The translations under genes and the position numbers were made by a program. The notes below the pieces were generated by a model, which did not search any database, had not been told where the DNA came from, and worked only from the letters and a program-made list of their open reading frames with translations. 38,960 bases of DNA from an uncultured Chthonomonas sp. (GTDB lineage: Bacteria; Armatimonadota; Chthonomonadetes; Chthonomonadales; Chthonomonadaceae). Shown one piece after another: positions 22,765 to 31,012 of this stretch. Position 1 is the first letter of the stretch; every line of letters begins with the position of its first letter. The stretch lies in NCBI GenBank assembly GCA_903859705.1, contig CAIONQ010000142.1, positions 1 through 38,960 on the forward strand, in the 5' to 3' direction.

Positions 22765-23429
22765 TCTGTGGAAGAAATCAGCACCGGCCGACACCAGGCG
22801 CCGCTATGCCCACGCAGGTTAATGGGTAACGCCTGAAATAGCTGTGGCATTGGCAGGGAGCAGACATCTGGAGGCAGGTTAAGCTCTTCACAAATCCAGA
22901 TTCCGGCACCTAGCAGAATGGTATGCACCAGCGCATCATTCTCTTTATCCCAGCCACCAATGCCCCAGTGATCTATCCCAAGCCCGCGTAAATCTGCCTG
23001 CACCATCCATCGGGCAGCATCCGGATGCAGTCGAGGGCTGCCGAATAGCCAGTGATCGCTGCGCTGGCGAACATCGCCCCAACCGGTGGAAAGTAGCAGA
23101 ATGCTCTGTGAAGGCAGCCCAATGGGAAGTGCAGATTGCAGCATCTCGGGCGTTATCCAGTCTCTTTCACCCTGAATATCGGCCCGTAAATCTACAATGT
23201 AAGCCTTGCCAGTAAATCGTTCCAACGGTATCGCATCTATTGATGCGCCACCCGCAATCTTATGCAGGGGGGCATCCAGGTGGCTGCCCGTATGGCTGGC
23301 CAGGGTAAGCGTTTCCCACTGCCATTCCGCTTTGCCGTGTTCTGAGGTAACCTCTGATCCAACGGCAGGGTGAGCCGGGCAGTTTGGGCCGCCATTAAAG
23401 ATCGGCTGAGAAAGATCTATAAATCGCAA
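22761..23429 (-). CDS. Cyclase-family metal-dependent hydrolase (kynurenine formamidase-like)
   Basis: A 222-residue protein of the cyclase family (PF04199), which includes bacterial arylformamidase KynB and related amide or lactone hydrolases. The metal-binding signature HTGSHLDAPLH lies near residues 46-56, with further conserved parts LSTGWGD and LRGLGIDHWGI. The start is TTG at 23429, supported by GGAGG 5 nt upstream. The 3' end overlaps the convergent trmFO gene by 4 nt. No tryptophan-degradation gene is near, so the natural substrate is unknown. Confidence 0.82.
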   Translation of the reverse strand: MRFIDLSQPIFNGGPNCPAHPAVGSEVTSEHGKAEWQWETLTLASHTGSHLDAPLHKIAGGASIDAIPLERFTGKAYIVDLRADIQGERDWITPEMLQSALPIGLPSQSILLLSTGWGDVRQRSDHWLFGSPRLHPDAARWMVQADLRGLGIDHWGIGGWDKENDALVHTILLGAGIWICEELNLPPDVCSLPMPQLFQALPINLRGHSGAWCRPVLISSTD

Positions 23430-23522
23430 GGCGCCCTCCTATTTGCGTATCTCAATAGGCACAGAAGCATGCGGAGCTTACCCCAAAACCATTGAGTTTC
23501 ATTGCAAATATCAATCGAGATG

Positions 23523-23561
23523 GCAAACAGTTTGCTATCCAATGAATTCGTGAGATAGAAT
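23523..23561 (+). promoter_or_regulatory. Promoter with overlapping palindrome before the small-protein/HIT/UDG operon
   Basis: The palindrome GCAAAC-A-GTTTGC (23523-23535) overlaps TTGCTA (23532-23537), a possible -35. After 18 bp comes TAGAAT (23556-23561), matching five of six -10 bases. A repressor binding the palindrome would block the -35. The first gene starts 40 nt downstream. Regulator unknown. Confidence 0.4.
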
Positions 23562-23601
23562 GACTCAGCAATGAGTGTGCCTGAGAAGGTGGAAGGTAAA
23601 T

Positions 23602-23769
23602 ATGCGAGGGATAATCATGGGCGCCATGGGCCTATTTTTAGGCATCATGTGCATAGTGCTTCAGGTAACAGGAAGATGGGCGGGCAAAGTTACCAGCGGT
23701 TGGCTGATAGGTGGCCTGCTAATTGTGTTTGCTATTTATCGAATTGCCAGCGGAATTAAGCGGCTCTAA
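23602..23769 (+). CDS. Two-helix membrane miniprotein A (55 aa)
   Basis: A 55-residue protein with two membrane helices (about residues 4-22 and 32-50) joined by a short polar turn and ending in KRL. The start at 23602 follows GGAAGG by 5 nt. The second half (SGWLIGGLLIVFAIYR) matches SGYLFGALFIAFAVRR of the 55-aa protein encoded just beyond the HIT gene (24324-24491), so the two are paralogues. It lies 13 nt before the HIT gene. No known family recognised. Confidence 0.7.
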   Translation: MRGIIMGAMGLFLGIMCIVLQVTGRWAGKVTSGWLIGGLLIVFAIYRIASGIKRL

Positions 23770-23782
23770 CCGGGAGAAATTC

Positions 23783-24286
23783 ATGACAGAGCAGCTATGG
23801 GCACCCTGGCGCTTAAAATACATCGAAAATGCAGACAAGGCTGAGGGCTGCATCTTTTGTATCTTCCCTGCGGAAGGTACAGATAACGACGAGAAGAACC
23901 TGATACTGCATCGGGGGAAGCACGCGTTCATCATTTTGAATGCGTTTCCGTATAGCAACGGGCACCTGATGGTGGTGCCATACCGGCATACCGCAAGCTT
24001 TGATGCCTTTACGGATGAAGAGATGCTGGAGGTTATGCACTTTACGCGGCTCTCAATTCAGCTTCTGGAGGAGACATTCCATCCCAACGGCTTCAACCTG
24101 GGGGTGAACATGGGGCGCGTTGCCGGGGCGGGCATCGCAGATCATTTACACTGGCATGTGGTACCACGCTGGAATGGAGACACAAACTTCATGCCTGTGC
24201 TGGCAGATGTGCGCGTAATACCGGAGAGTTTGAGTGTGGTCTACTCTCGATTGAAGCAGACCCTGGCATCTAGATCGGGCGGATGA
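23783..24286 (+). CDS. HIT-family protein, Ap4A phosphorylase/hydrolase-like
   Basis: A 167-residue histidine-triad protein that cleaves or phosphorolyses nucleotide phosphoanhydrides such as diadenosine tetraphosphate. The triad HLHWHVVPRW has H121, H123 and the catalytic H125. The zinc-binding CIFC pair (C23, C26) and the N-terminal LWAPWRLKYI segment match the longer HIT subgroup that includes mycobacterial Ap4A phosphorylase; the exact reaction is inferred. The start is ATG 23783 with GGGAG 6 nt upstream; an upstream TTG opens the frame but overlaps the previous gene. It sits between two paralogous membrane miniproteins. Confidence 0.9.
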   Translation: MTEQLWAPWRLKYIENADKAEGCIFCIFPAEGTDNDEKNLILHRGKHAFIILNAFPYSNGHLMVVPYRHTASFDAFTDEEMLEVMHFTRLSIQLLEETFHPNGFNLGVNMGRVAGAGIADHLHWHVVPRWNGDTNFMPVLADVRVIPESLSVVYSRLKQTLASRSGG

Positions 24287-24323
24287 GCCCGGTACCTTTG
24301 TTCGAGACGAAAGGGGAGTATCA

Positions 24324-24491
24324 ATGAACTGGGTTCTTGCGGTGTTGTTCGGTGTTCTCGGGTTGTTTCGCATTTTTCAGGCTGCTACAAACCAGTTGCC
24401 CAATGCTGCCAGTGGCTACCTTTTCGGCGCGCTGTTCATCGCATTTGCTGTTCGCAGGGTGATGATGGCTATGAACGGAAGATCGCTCTAA
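24324..24491 (+). CDS. Two-helix membrane miniprotein B (55 aa), paralogue of A
   Basis: A 55-residue protein with helices at about residues 3-18 and 31-46 and a basic, Met-rich tail (RRVMMAMNGRSL). GGGGAG lies 6 nt before the ATG. It is the same length as the miniprotein upstream of the HIT gene and shares the pattern SG-[WY]-L-[IF]-G-[GA]-L-x-I-x-FA in its second helix, so gene duplication around the HIT gene is likely. The glycosylase gene starts 5 nt after its stop, consistent with one operon. Function unknown. Confidence 0.7.
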   Translation: MNWVLAVLFGVLGLFRIFQAATNQLPNAASGYLFGALFIAFAVRRVMMAMNGRSL

Positions 24492-24495
24492 AGGG

Positions 24496-25128
24496 ATGAC
24501 GGCTACAGATTCCAACAGCATCCATGCGCGGATAGCTGCCCTTGCCACCGAGGCAGAGCAGTGCACGCGATGTGGCCTGGTTAAAACCCGAAACAAGTTT
24601 GTATTCGGCGAAGGCAATCCGGTTACACCCATGGTGTTTGTTGGGGAAGGCCCAGGGGAAACAGAAGATCAAACCGGCCGGCCCTTCGTTGGCCGCGCCG
24701 GTTTGCTTTTGGATGAGTGTATGCGGGAAGTGAAAATCACTCGCAAACATGTGTATGTGTGCAATGTAGTGCGGTGCCGGGCCTGCGTAATGGATGGTGG
24801 CCGCTTAAAGAACCGCCCACCCACCACAGATGAAGCAGGTGCGTGTGAGCCCTGGCTGCGCCGAACCCTGGAAATCATAAAGCCACTTGTGATTGTTTGC
24901 CTGGGCGGCCCCTCTGCAAGCACCCTTATTCACTCAGATTTTAAGATTACGCGAGAGCGCGGGCACTTCTACGAAACCGTGTACGGCCCCATTGCAATGG
25001 CCACATGGCACCCCTCTTACGTTATTCGGCAAGAAGGGGCCGCCTTTGCGCAAGTGCGCGCCCAGCTGGTGGCGGATATCGATGCCGCAAGGCGCAAAGT
25101 GATTGAACTGCGTAAGGCGGCCGGTTAG
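24496..25128 (+). CDS. Family 4 uracil-DNA glycosylase with iron-sulphur cluster
   Basis: A 210-residue enzyme that excises uracil from DNA. Motif 1 GEGPGETED (50-58) and motif 3 HPS in ATWHPSYVIR are present. The 4Fe-4S ligands are C23 and C26 (CTRC), then C94 or C97, and C117 before EPWL; the stretch between these Cys pairs (VMDGGRLKNRPPTTDEAGA) is a little longer than usual and contains an extra Cys. It lies 5 nt after the second miniprotein gene, at the end of the operon. DNA-repair use is established for the family. Confidence 0.93.
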   Translation: MTATDSNSIHARIAALATEAEQCTRCGLVKTRNKFVFGEGNPVTPMVFVGEGPGETEDQTGRPFVGRAGLLLDECMREVKITRKHVYVCNVVRCRACVMDGGRLKNRPPTTDEAGACEPWLRRTLEIIKPLVIVCLGGPSASTLIHSDFKITRERGHFYETVYGPIAMATWHPSYVIRQEGAAFAQVRAQLVADIDAARRKVIELRKAAG

Positions 25129-25204
25129 AAAGCTTCGAGCGGAAACGTTCAAACGGTGCGCCTTTGGCGAGTACAACGGTTCACATTCGTGATCAATGGT
25201 GGTG

Positions 25205-27610
25205 CTAACGCAATCTCTCAAGCAATCGGATCGCTTCGGTGCGGACCCTGTCCGCCTCGGAGCGATCTTTTTTGTCTGCCCACTGAAAGCTATTTACGCC
25301 TTGCGCCTCGGTAACTCGCCGCGGGCCATCTGCCAGAACCATGCGTGCTCTTTTCACCAGTTCCAGTTTTTGGTGCTTCTTTGCGCAGCTGTCTGCGGCT
25401 TGTCGTAGCAGCGTCAGCGTTTGAAAATCGAACATCCCTTCTCGGATGGCCTCCATGTGCTTTGAGGTGGTGAAGCCCTCACCATCCAAAAACTCGGGCG
25501 CAAACCCTGTGCTCTTTGCTGCCAGCTCGTTCCAGCTGCTGCCTTCCCCTGCATCCCCAAAGGCCCAGAAACCCATGTGCACGCAGCCATACCGGAAGCA
25601 ATCCCATGCCTGCAGGCGGTGGTAGCTATACGGGTCCAGGCTTCTTACCGGCCCAGAGCAGCTATAAAACGCCAGCTGCTTGCCGCGTTTTTGTTGTTCG
25701 GTAAACACCGCTTCATAGGTTCTGCGTTTTTCTATCCACATTCCTCGGTTGGGGCACAGAATATCGCTTGCGGCGTACATGGACTGAGCCGCCATCCGTG
25801 GGTCTTCCCATATTGGGTCTTCAAACACCTTCACCTGCGGCTCCGCCCGGTGAATGGCTGCCGCATAGCTCACAATTATCTTATCTACCTCGCCTGTGCG
25901 TGGTTCATCCATCAGCAGCAATCCCAATTGATCCGGGCGAATGCCACGCTTCTTTAAGTGGTTCACCCAGAAGGTAATCCAATCATGGATACGGCGGTTT
26001 GCTTCGGGCGTTTGCGGCAGCACATCTGGATAACTGCATGCAATAAAGTAGAATCGTGAGCCTTTCCAGCGGTTCAGCCACACATCCATTTTCTCTGTGG
26101 ATGGGGCCTTAACCATATGCCCATCCGTGGCATGCTCTCCAAATGGGATTACAGAATCGTGCGCCCACGGCGCATCCACATGGTACTTCTGCAAGAATTT
26201 CACCGCGGCATTCAGCGTGTGTGCTGTTATTCCGTAGGTAGGATCATTCGTATAGTCCCAGCCTCCCAGCGAGAGATCCAGCTTGGCAGGCATCCTCACA
26301 TGCGATACGGATGCTTCCAACGGAACTTCCGTAACCACGCTAGCGCCAGAAAATATCCGGATCTTGCCTTTATGGGTCCCTGGTTTCAGCTTCGCGCTAT
26401 CCACACTTATCCACAACTGCGTGGTTAAGCCTGCAGGGGCTAACGCCAGCCATGCACCGCCTTCTTGTTTGCAAGGCACTATTGCAGAGGCCGTTGCCCC
26501 GCCGCTGCGGGTTCCGGTAAAGGGAACGGTGTTCACAGTAACCGCATTGCTCAGCCCCTGAACACTTATTTGTAGACGTGACGATGCGGGATCTGGATTG
26601 GTGACATTCAGAGATTGACCACGGATCTCATCTCTAAGCATCGTAAAGTCGAGATGTGTAGAGTTGCGCCGCTCCGCTGGCAGATCATCTGGCTGCAGTG
26701 GTGCCCACGGGTTGGATGCCCAAACCAAGTAGTGCACGCCAACTTTTTGCCAGTAGGCGGCGCGTAGCGCCTGAATTTGAGCATGCTCCGGGCTGTACGG
26801 AAATATGGCTCGAGATTTCGGCGGCTCTTGCCTTAATTCGGATGCAAGTGTAATCTGTTCAGCCCTGCGGACAAACTGCTGCTTTTCGGCGGTGGGCAGG
26901 TTGGACCTGGCACATGCGGCCAACAAATCGGCGGCTTCCCCATGAACTCGCTTTGCAAACAAAAACCCCAGCTTACGCACACGGTAGCTCTGGACTAAAT
27001 CCGTGATGGTTTCACCCCTGGCAGTTTCGGCCGCCCCGACAGTAAGCTCCGATCCATAGATCTCAAGCTCATCACAAAATGTGTAGCCTGCGGTTGCAAT
27101 CTGCAGGGCAACGTAGCGCCCACGGCAGCGCAGCGCATCGGTTGTAAACCTGTGAAGTGCGTAGCCCTTGCCGGGTGGCATGCTGTGTTTTAAACTGAGC
27201 GATGTTAGTTCACCCGCCGATCGCCACAGCTTGCCATCATCCGATACGGAGATATACATTGCAAGCGGCCATTCCACGCCTGCCACCCCGGCCGCAGTGC
27301 TGTAGCTCATCCCGCCAATGCTGCACTGCCTTTGCAGATCCACCACTATCTGCACAGGGTCTCCGCCATTCCAGCCCACCGTGCTCAGCTGCGTCCAAAA
27401 GTGCCCCTGTGTGTATTCTCCATCGGTAAGCTGGGTTGCGTCTCCGGAATCTGTGCAGTAGCTATAGTCCGGTTTGGGAGACAGAGTGTATGGGCGGCCA
27501 AGTGACACGTTGTGCGACGGGCTCGGCTGCGCATGGGCTCTGGACAAAGCCAGGGCAATTAGCACCAGGCTGGCAAAAGCAACTGCAAAACAGGTTAGGC
27601 GGGTTCGCAT
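25205..27610 (-). CDS. Secreted DUF4091 protein with discoidin-like N-terminal domain
   Basis: An 801-residue exported protein starting at ATG 27610 (GAGG 6 nt upstream) with a signal peptide MRTRLTCFAVAFASLVLIAL...AHA; the open frame extends 41 codons further but without support. Residues about 40-190 look like an F5/8-type C (discoidin) carbohydrate-binding domain (WPLAMYISVSDDGKLW, FCDELEIYG). The C-terminal half from about residue 420 is DUF4091, related to TIM-barrel glycoside hydrolases, with LGLLLMDEPRTGE holding a likely acid, and ending in HMGFWAFGDAGEG and AIREGMFDFQTLTLL. Such proteins are frequent in polysaccharide degraders; substrate unknown. Its divergent neighbour is an S9 peptidase (178-bp intergenic, no clear operator seen). 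Confidence 0.82.
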   Translation of the reverse strand: MRTRLTCFAVAFASLVLIALALSRAHAQPSPSHNVSLGRPYTLSPKPDYSYCTDSGDATQLTDGEYTQGHFWTQLSTVGWNGGDPVQIVVDLQRQCSIGGMSYSTAAGVAGVEWPLAMYISVSDDGKLWRSAGELTSLSLKHSMPPGKGYALHRFTTDALRCRGRYVALQIATAGYTFCDELEIYGSELTVGAAETARGETITDLVQSYRVRKLGFLFAKRVHGEAADLLAACARSNLPTAEKQQFVRRAEQITLASELRQEPPKSRAIFPYSPEHAQIQALRAAYWQKVGVHYLVWASNPWAPLQPDDLPAERRNSTHLDFTMLRDEIRGQSLNVTNPDPASSRLQISVQGLSNAVTVNTVPFTGTRSGGATASAIVPCKQEGGAWLALAPAGLTTQLWISVDSAKLKPGTHKGKIRIFSGASVVTEVPLEASVSHVRMPAKLDLSLGGWDYTNDPTYGITAHTLNAAVKFLQKYHVDAPWAHDSVIPFGEHATDGHMVKAPSTEKMDVWLNRWKGSRFYFIACSYPDVLPQTPEANRRIHDWITFWVNHLKKRGIRPDQLGLLLMDEPRTGEVDKIIVSYAAAIHRAEPQVKVFEDPIWEDPRMAAQSMYAASDILCPNRGMWIEKRRTYEAVFTEQQKRGKQLAFYSCSGPVRSLDPYSYHRLQAWDCFRYGCVHMGFWAFGDAGEGSSWNELAAKSTGFAPEFLDGEGFTTSKHMEAIREGMFDFQTLTLLRQAADSCAKKHQKLELVKRARMVLADGPRRVTEAQGVNSFQWADKKDRSEADRVRTEAIRLLERLR

Positions 27611-27788
27611 CGGTAGCCTCATACTGGCATCGTTGCTTATTTGTCTGCTAAAAGCAACTCTATTTCCTCTTATTAGCCGTCCCAATCGGCAATCCGAAGG
27701 AATAAGCGCTGTCGCCTCCGAATCCTTCCTCACAACAATTGTGCCCTGCGCAGTGGCCTCCAGCTGCCAGGCAGTTCAGGAGACCCGC

Positions 27789-29789
27789 ATGCCCCGCAGT
27801 ATTCAGGCAGACGACTTTTACAATATCACCATGGTTGCCGACCCACAGTTATCGCCAGATGGCTCGCAGGTTCTGTTTGTAAAACGTTTTATTGACCGTG
27901 ATAAGCAAAAGTATCGTTCCCAGCTCTGGCTCAAGCAGCTTGGGGCCGGGCCAGCACGCCAGTTTACCGGTGCGGCAAGCTCGGATGGTGGCGCACGCTG
28001 GTCGCCAGATGGCACTCAGGTAGCGTTTCTCTCGGATCGTACAAAGCCAGAGTCTCAGATTTTCGTTATCTCGGCAGCTGGCGGCGAGGCAAGGCCACTC
28101 ACATCCAACACTACTGAGGGGGGCTTCACGGCTTTAAACTGGTCTCCCGATGGCTCTAAGATTGCCTTCCTGTTTCGCAAAACTCCAGAGGCTTACACCA
28201 AGAAGGCATCTGAAGAGCGCAAAGCAAAAGAGCTGCCAGCCCCTGTTCGTGTGCACAAGAAGATGAATTACAGGGGAGATGGCTTCGGGTATTACGATGG
28301 CGAGTTCTGGCAGCTTGGGGTTGCAAACGCAGCCACCGGTGAAATAACCATACTAACCTCGGGAGATTATGACTGTGGTGCGCCGCAGTGGTCGCCAGAT
28401 GGAACTACCATCGCGTTTATATCGGATCGCAACGAAGATAGCGATCTCATACCCGGCAGAGATTTTATCTACACGATTTCCGCATCTGGTGGCGAGCTTA
28501 CAGAACTGCCAACTCCCATCGGATATAAGGGTGGCCTCTCGTGGTCGCCCGATGGAAAGTGGTTTGCATATCTCGGCAATACTGATGTCGGCGATCCGTG
28601 GGGAACGCGCAACACGCGGGTGCTGTTGCTGCCATCGGTAGGTGGGGAAACGGCTGCCGATCTCACCGGGCATTCAGATATCTCGGCGGGGTATCTCACC
28701 CTCAGCGATGTGCACGAGTCTGGCGCAGGAGACTCTTTCCAGTGGTCTGCTGATTGCTCCACCCTCTACTTTGTTATGAGCTCGTTTGGCGATACGTATC
28801 TCTGCTCTGTGCCAATCACTGGCGGAGAGGTAAAGAGCCTCTCGCCGGAACTGCATGAGCTCGGGGGCTTTAGCTATAGCCCGGTAACAGGTGCCCTTGT
28901 TGCCACCCTGGCAACCCCGGTAAAACCGCAGGAGCTTTACCTGCTGAGTGCCGATGCTCCGGAGCCACTTACAGATTTTAATGCTTCGTGGCTATCCGAG
29001 GTATCTGTGCTGGAGCCACTGCCGTTCAGCCCGGATAATGGCGAGGGCGGCACCGTGCCTGGCTGGATACTAAAACCGCAGGATGCAAGTGCAGACAAGA
29101 AGTGCCCCCTTGTGCTTTATATTCACGGTGGCCCACATGCCCAGTATGGCAACACGCTGTTCCATGAACTTCAATGGCTTGCTGCCGAGGGCTATGTGGT
29201 TCTGTACACCAACCCCCGTGGCAGTAAGGGGTATGGCGAAGAGCATACCCGCGCCATATGGGGCGATTGGGGTGGGCCAGATTACCGAGACTTAATAGCA
29301 GCCGTAGATCAAGCTGAAAAGCTGCCCTATGTGGATGCCTCTAAAACGGCCGTAATGGGTGGCTCCTATGGTGGATACATGACTGCTCTGATAGTTGGCA
29401 GAACGGGCCGCTTTACCTGTGCCATCGCAGATAGGCTTGTTGCCAACCGGCACAGCATGAGCGGCACTACCGACTTTGCCTGGCGGCACGATGTGTACTT
29501 CAAGGGTAATTCCTGGGATAACCCCGGCCCACTGCTGGATTGCTCACCGCTATCGCTGGCTGGTAATGTAACCACTCCTCTGCTATTGATTCACAGCGAT
29601 GGCGACCTTCGTTGCCCCATTTCTCAGGCAGAGGAACTGTTTGCAGCCCTACGGCTGCAGCGCAAAGCTGTGGAATTTGTACGTTACCCGGCAGAAACTA
29701 GCCACGGCATGTCTCGCAATGGGCCGCCTACCCTGCGCCTGGATAGGTTGGAGCGAAATCTGGAGTGGCTGAAGCGCTATCTCAATTAA
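27789..29789 (+). CDS. S9-family prolyl oligopeptidase/acylaminoacyl peptidase
   Basis: A 666-residue serine peptidase. The N-terminal half is a beta-propeller of WD40-like (PD40) blades, each with a WSPDG motif. The C-terminal alpha/beta-hydrolase has the nucleophile S526 in GGSYGGYM, D606 in SDGDLRCP and H639 in TSHGM, completing the triad. Family members release dipeptides or acylated N-terminal residues from short peptides. The start ATG 27789 has AGGAG 6 nt before it and no signal peptide, so it should be cytoplasmic; the upstream open frame is not used on this reading. A VOC gene follows after 36 nt. Confidence 0.92.
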   Translation: MPRSIQADDFYNITMVADPQLSPDGSQVLFVKRFIDRDKQKYRSQLWLKQLGAGPARQFTGAASSDGGARWSPDGTQVAFLSDRTKPESQIFVISAAGGEARPLTSNTTEGGFTALNWSPDGSKIAFLFRKTPEAYTKKASEERKAKELPAPVRVHKKMNYRGDGFGYYDGEFWQLGVANAATGEITILTSGDYDCGAPQWSPDGTTIAFISDRNEDSDLIPGRDFIYTISASGGELTELPTPIGYKGGLSWSPDGKWFAYLGNTDVGDPWGTRNTRVLLLPSVGGETAADLTGHSDISAGYLTLSDVHESGAGDSFQWSADCSTLYFVMSSFGDTYLCSVPITGGEVKSLSPELHELGGFSYSPVTGALVATLATPVKPQELYLLSADAPEPLTDFNASWLSEVSVLEPLPFSPDNGEGGTVPGWILKPQDASADKKCPLVLYIHGGPHAQYGNTLFHELQWLAAEGYVVLYTNPRGSKGYGEEHTRAIWGDWGGPDYRDLIAAVDQAEKLPYVDASKTAVMGGSYGGYMTALIVGRTGRFTCAIADRLVANRHSMSGTTDFAWRHDVYFKGNSWDNPGPLLDCSPLSLAGNVTTPLLLIHSDGDLRCPISQAEELFAALRLQRKAVEFVRYPAETSHGMSRNGPPTLRLDRLERNLEWLKRYLN

Positions 29790-29825
29790 TTCCGTACTGA
29801 GAATTGTTCTTTCGGAGGTGCCGCG

Positions 29826-30194
29826 TTGTTCTCTAACTCTCACCTGGGAATTGTGATGGTAGTTGTATCCGATATGGATGCATCTGTAAAGTTCTATCGC
29901 GATGTTCTGGGAATTCCTTGTCAGTACACCTCGCCAGATTGGAGCCAGTTATCAATTGGCGGGGTGGGGCTGGGGCTGCATATCCAGGGCGAGGGCCTAC
30001 CCGTTAACTCGGCAAGCGGCATCTCATTTGGCTTCTACGTTAAGGATATTGAACCCGTGCTTGCCACGCTCGCAGAGCGTGGCGTAACGCCGGTTCGAGT
30101 TACTCAGGAAGACTTTGGTACGCTGGCAATAATCCCGGATCCAGATGGATACGGCATTCAAATCTGCCAGAGCAAATACAACGCGGGGGATTAG
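29826..30194 (+). CDS. VOC-family (glyoxalase/bleomycin-resistance fold) protein
   Basis: A 122-residue vicinal-oxygen-chelate protein with the expected pattern LGIVMVVVSDMDASVKFYRDVLGIP at the start and LAIIPDPDGYGIQICQ at the end. These proteins bind a divalent metal and serve as lyases, dioxygenases or drug-binding proteins. The start is TTG at 29826, supported by GGAGG with a 7-nt gap; the next ATG falls inside the first strand and would truncate the fold. Specific role unknown. Confidence 0.85.
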   Translation: MFSNSHLGIVMVVVSDMDASVKFYRDVLGIPCQYTSPDWSQLSIGGVGLGLHIQGEGLPVNSASGISFGFYVKDIEPVLATLAERGVTPVRVTQEDFGTLAIIPDPDGYGIQICQSKYNAGD

Positions 30195-30229
30195 CTGCCC
30201 GGCCAGGCATGGCTGGAGGATAGGAAGGC

Positions 30230-30478
30230 ATGAGCAAGGTTCCGGACTCAGAACTAACACTGCGAATCCTCAAAACAAACCGCACCGAATACCTTATAGT
30301 GGTGGATGACGGGCAGGATCTTGAGGGCCTGTACGCGGAATGGTGCCGCCTTGACGATGCGTTTTGTGAAGGCGAACTCGCGGAAAAAGAGTGGATGGAA
30401 GTAGATCAGTTCCTGCGCAGCAAGGGTGTGCAGGTAATTGCTCCTACCGAAGTGCAAGTGCTTGCGGAGTTTTACTGA
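30230..30478 (+). CDS. Hypothetical small acidic protein (82 aa)
   Basis: An 82-residue, acidic, soluble protein (MSKVPDSELTLRILKTNRTE...), with a predicted strand LIVVDDG, a central helix rich in Glu (CEGELAEKEWMEVDQFL) and a C-terminal strand VQVLAEFY. AAGG lies just before the ATG. It is 35 nt after the VOC gene and is followed directly by a terminator hairpin, so it ends the transcript. No family recognised. Coding support is the good ribosome site, fitted spacing and plausible composition. Confidence 0.6.
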   Translation: MSKVPDSELTLRILKTNRTEYLIVVDDGQDLEGLYAEWCRLDDAFCEGELAEKEWMEVDQFLRSKGVQVIAPTEVQVLAEFY

Positions 30479-30479
30479 G

Positions 30480-30504
30480 GGCCCGGGCTGCAAGTGCCCG
30501 GGCC
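30480..30504. terminator. Terminator hairpin
   Basis: GGCCCGGGC (30480-30488) and GCCCGGGCC (30496-30504) form a perfect 9-bp stem with a 7-base loop, directly after the stop of the 82-aa protein and facing the convergent VOC gene. Followed by TATAGTTGG, so only weakly T-rich. Confidence 0.7.
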
Positions 30505-30519
30505 TATAGTTGGTGCTTC

Positions 30520-30915
30520 CTAATCCCGGGCTCCCTGCTCATATAGCGCTACACAGGCACCTGCCGGATCTTTGATTAATGCAAATAAGTCTGTACCCAT
30601 CTCACGAGGGCCATCCACTACGCTTCCACCAAGCGCTACGCATTTCTCGATGCTGGCCGCAATGCTCTCCACAATACTATAAATCAGCCATTGTGGCGGC
30701 AGCCCGCTGTTGCTGCCATGGGCATGGCATATCCCGCCAGAAGGGGCGGAGCCTTCTGCAGCGCCTCCCGGATACATTGTATAGTCCGAGTATCCTCCCA
30801 TATCCACCGCTTCAGCACGCCAGCCTGCAACCGCCTGGTAGAAATCACGCACGTTATCGGCATCTGGCACAGTAAGATCGTGCCACATAATTGTTCCCGT
30901 TCTCATTGTCGCCAT
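30520..30915 (-). CDS. VOC-family protein (glyoxalase-like)
   Basis: A 131-residue VOC protein: TIMWHDLTVPDADNVRDFYQAVAGWRAEAV opens the first half, the middle has GGYSDYTMYP and GGICHAHGSNSGLPPQWLIY, and FALIKDPAGACVALYEQ closes the second. The pattern is that of the two-module glyoxalase-like proteins related to antibiotic resistance and lactoylglutathione-like enzymes. ATG 30915 has GGAG 5 nt upstream. It converges with the 82-aa gene and differs clearly from the nearby VOC protein at 29826. Confidence 0.85.
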   Translation of the reverse strand: MATMRTGTIMWHDLTVPDADNVRDFYQAVAGWRAEAVDMGGYSDYTMYPGGAAEGSAPSGGICHAHGSNSGLPPQWLIYSIVESIAASIEKCVALGGSVVDGPREMGTDLFALIKDPAGACVALYEQGARD

Positions 30916-30946
30916 GGGTGCTCCTGTTTGTTAGTCTAACAGAAGA

Positions 30947-30975
30947 ACGGCCCGAAGATTAACTCTTCAGGCCGT
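30947..30975 (-). terminator. Terminator hairpin between minus-strand genes
   Basis: A 12-bp stem with one internal G-T type pair (30947-30958 with 30964-30975) and a 5-base loop, 38 nt beyond the stop of the 115-aa gene at 31013. On the minus strand it is followed by TTCTTCTGTT, a T-rich run. It would separate that gene from the downstream VOC gene. Confidence 0.6.
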
Positions 30976-31012
30976 CTTAATTTTGGAAGCTATCACGCTC
31001 TTTCGTGTGAGT

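Noticed and set aside
27474-27788. 105-codon N-terminal extension of the S9 peptidase with a possible membrane segment
   Set aside because: Begins at a non-ATG codon with no ribosome site, overlaps the divergent DUF4091 gene and its signal peptide, while ATG 27789 has AGGAG at ideal spacing.
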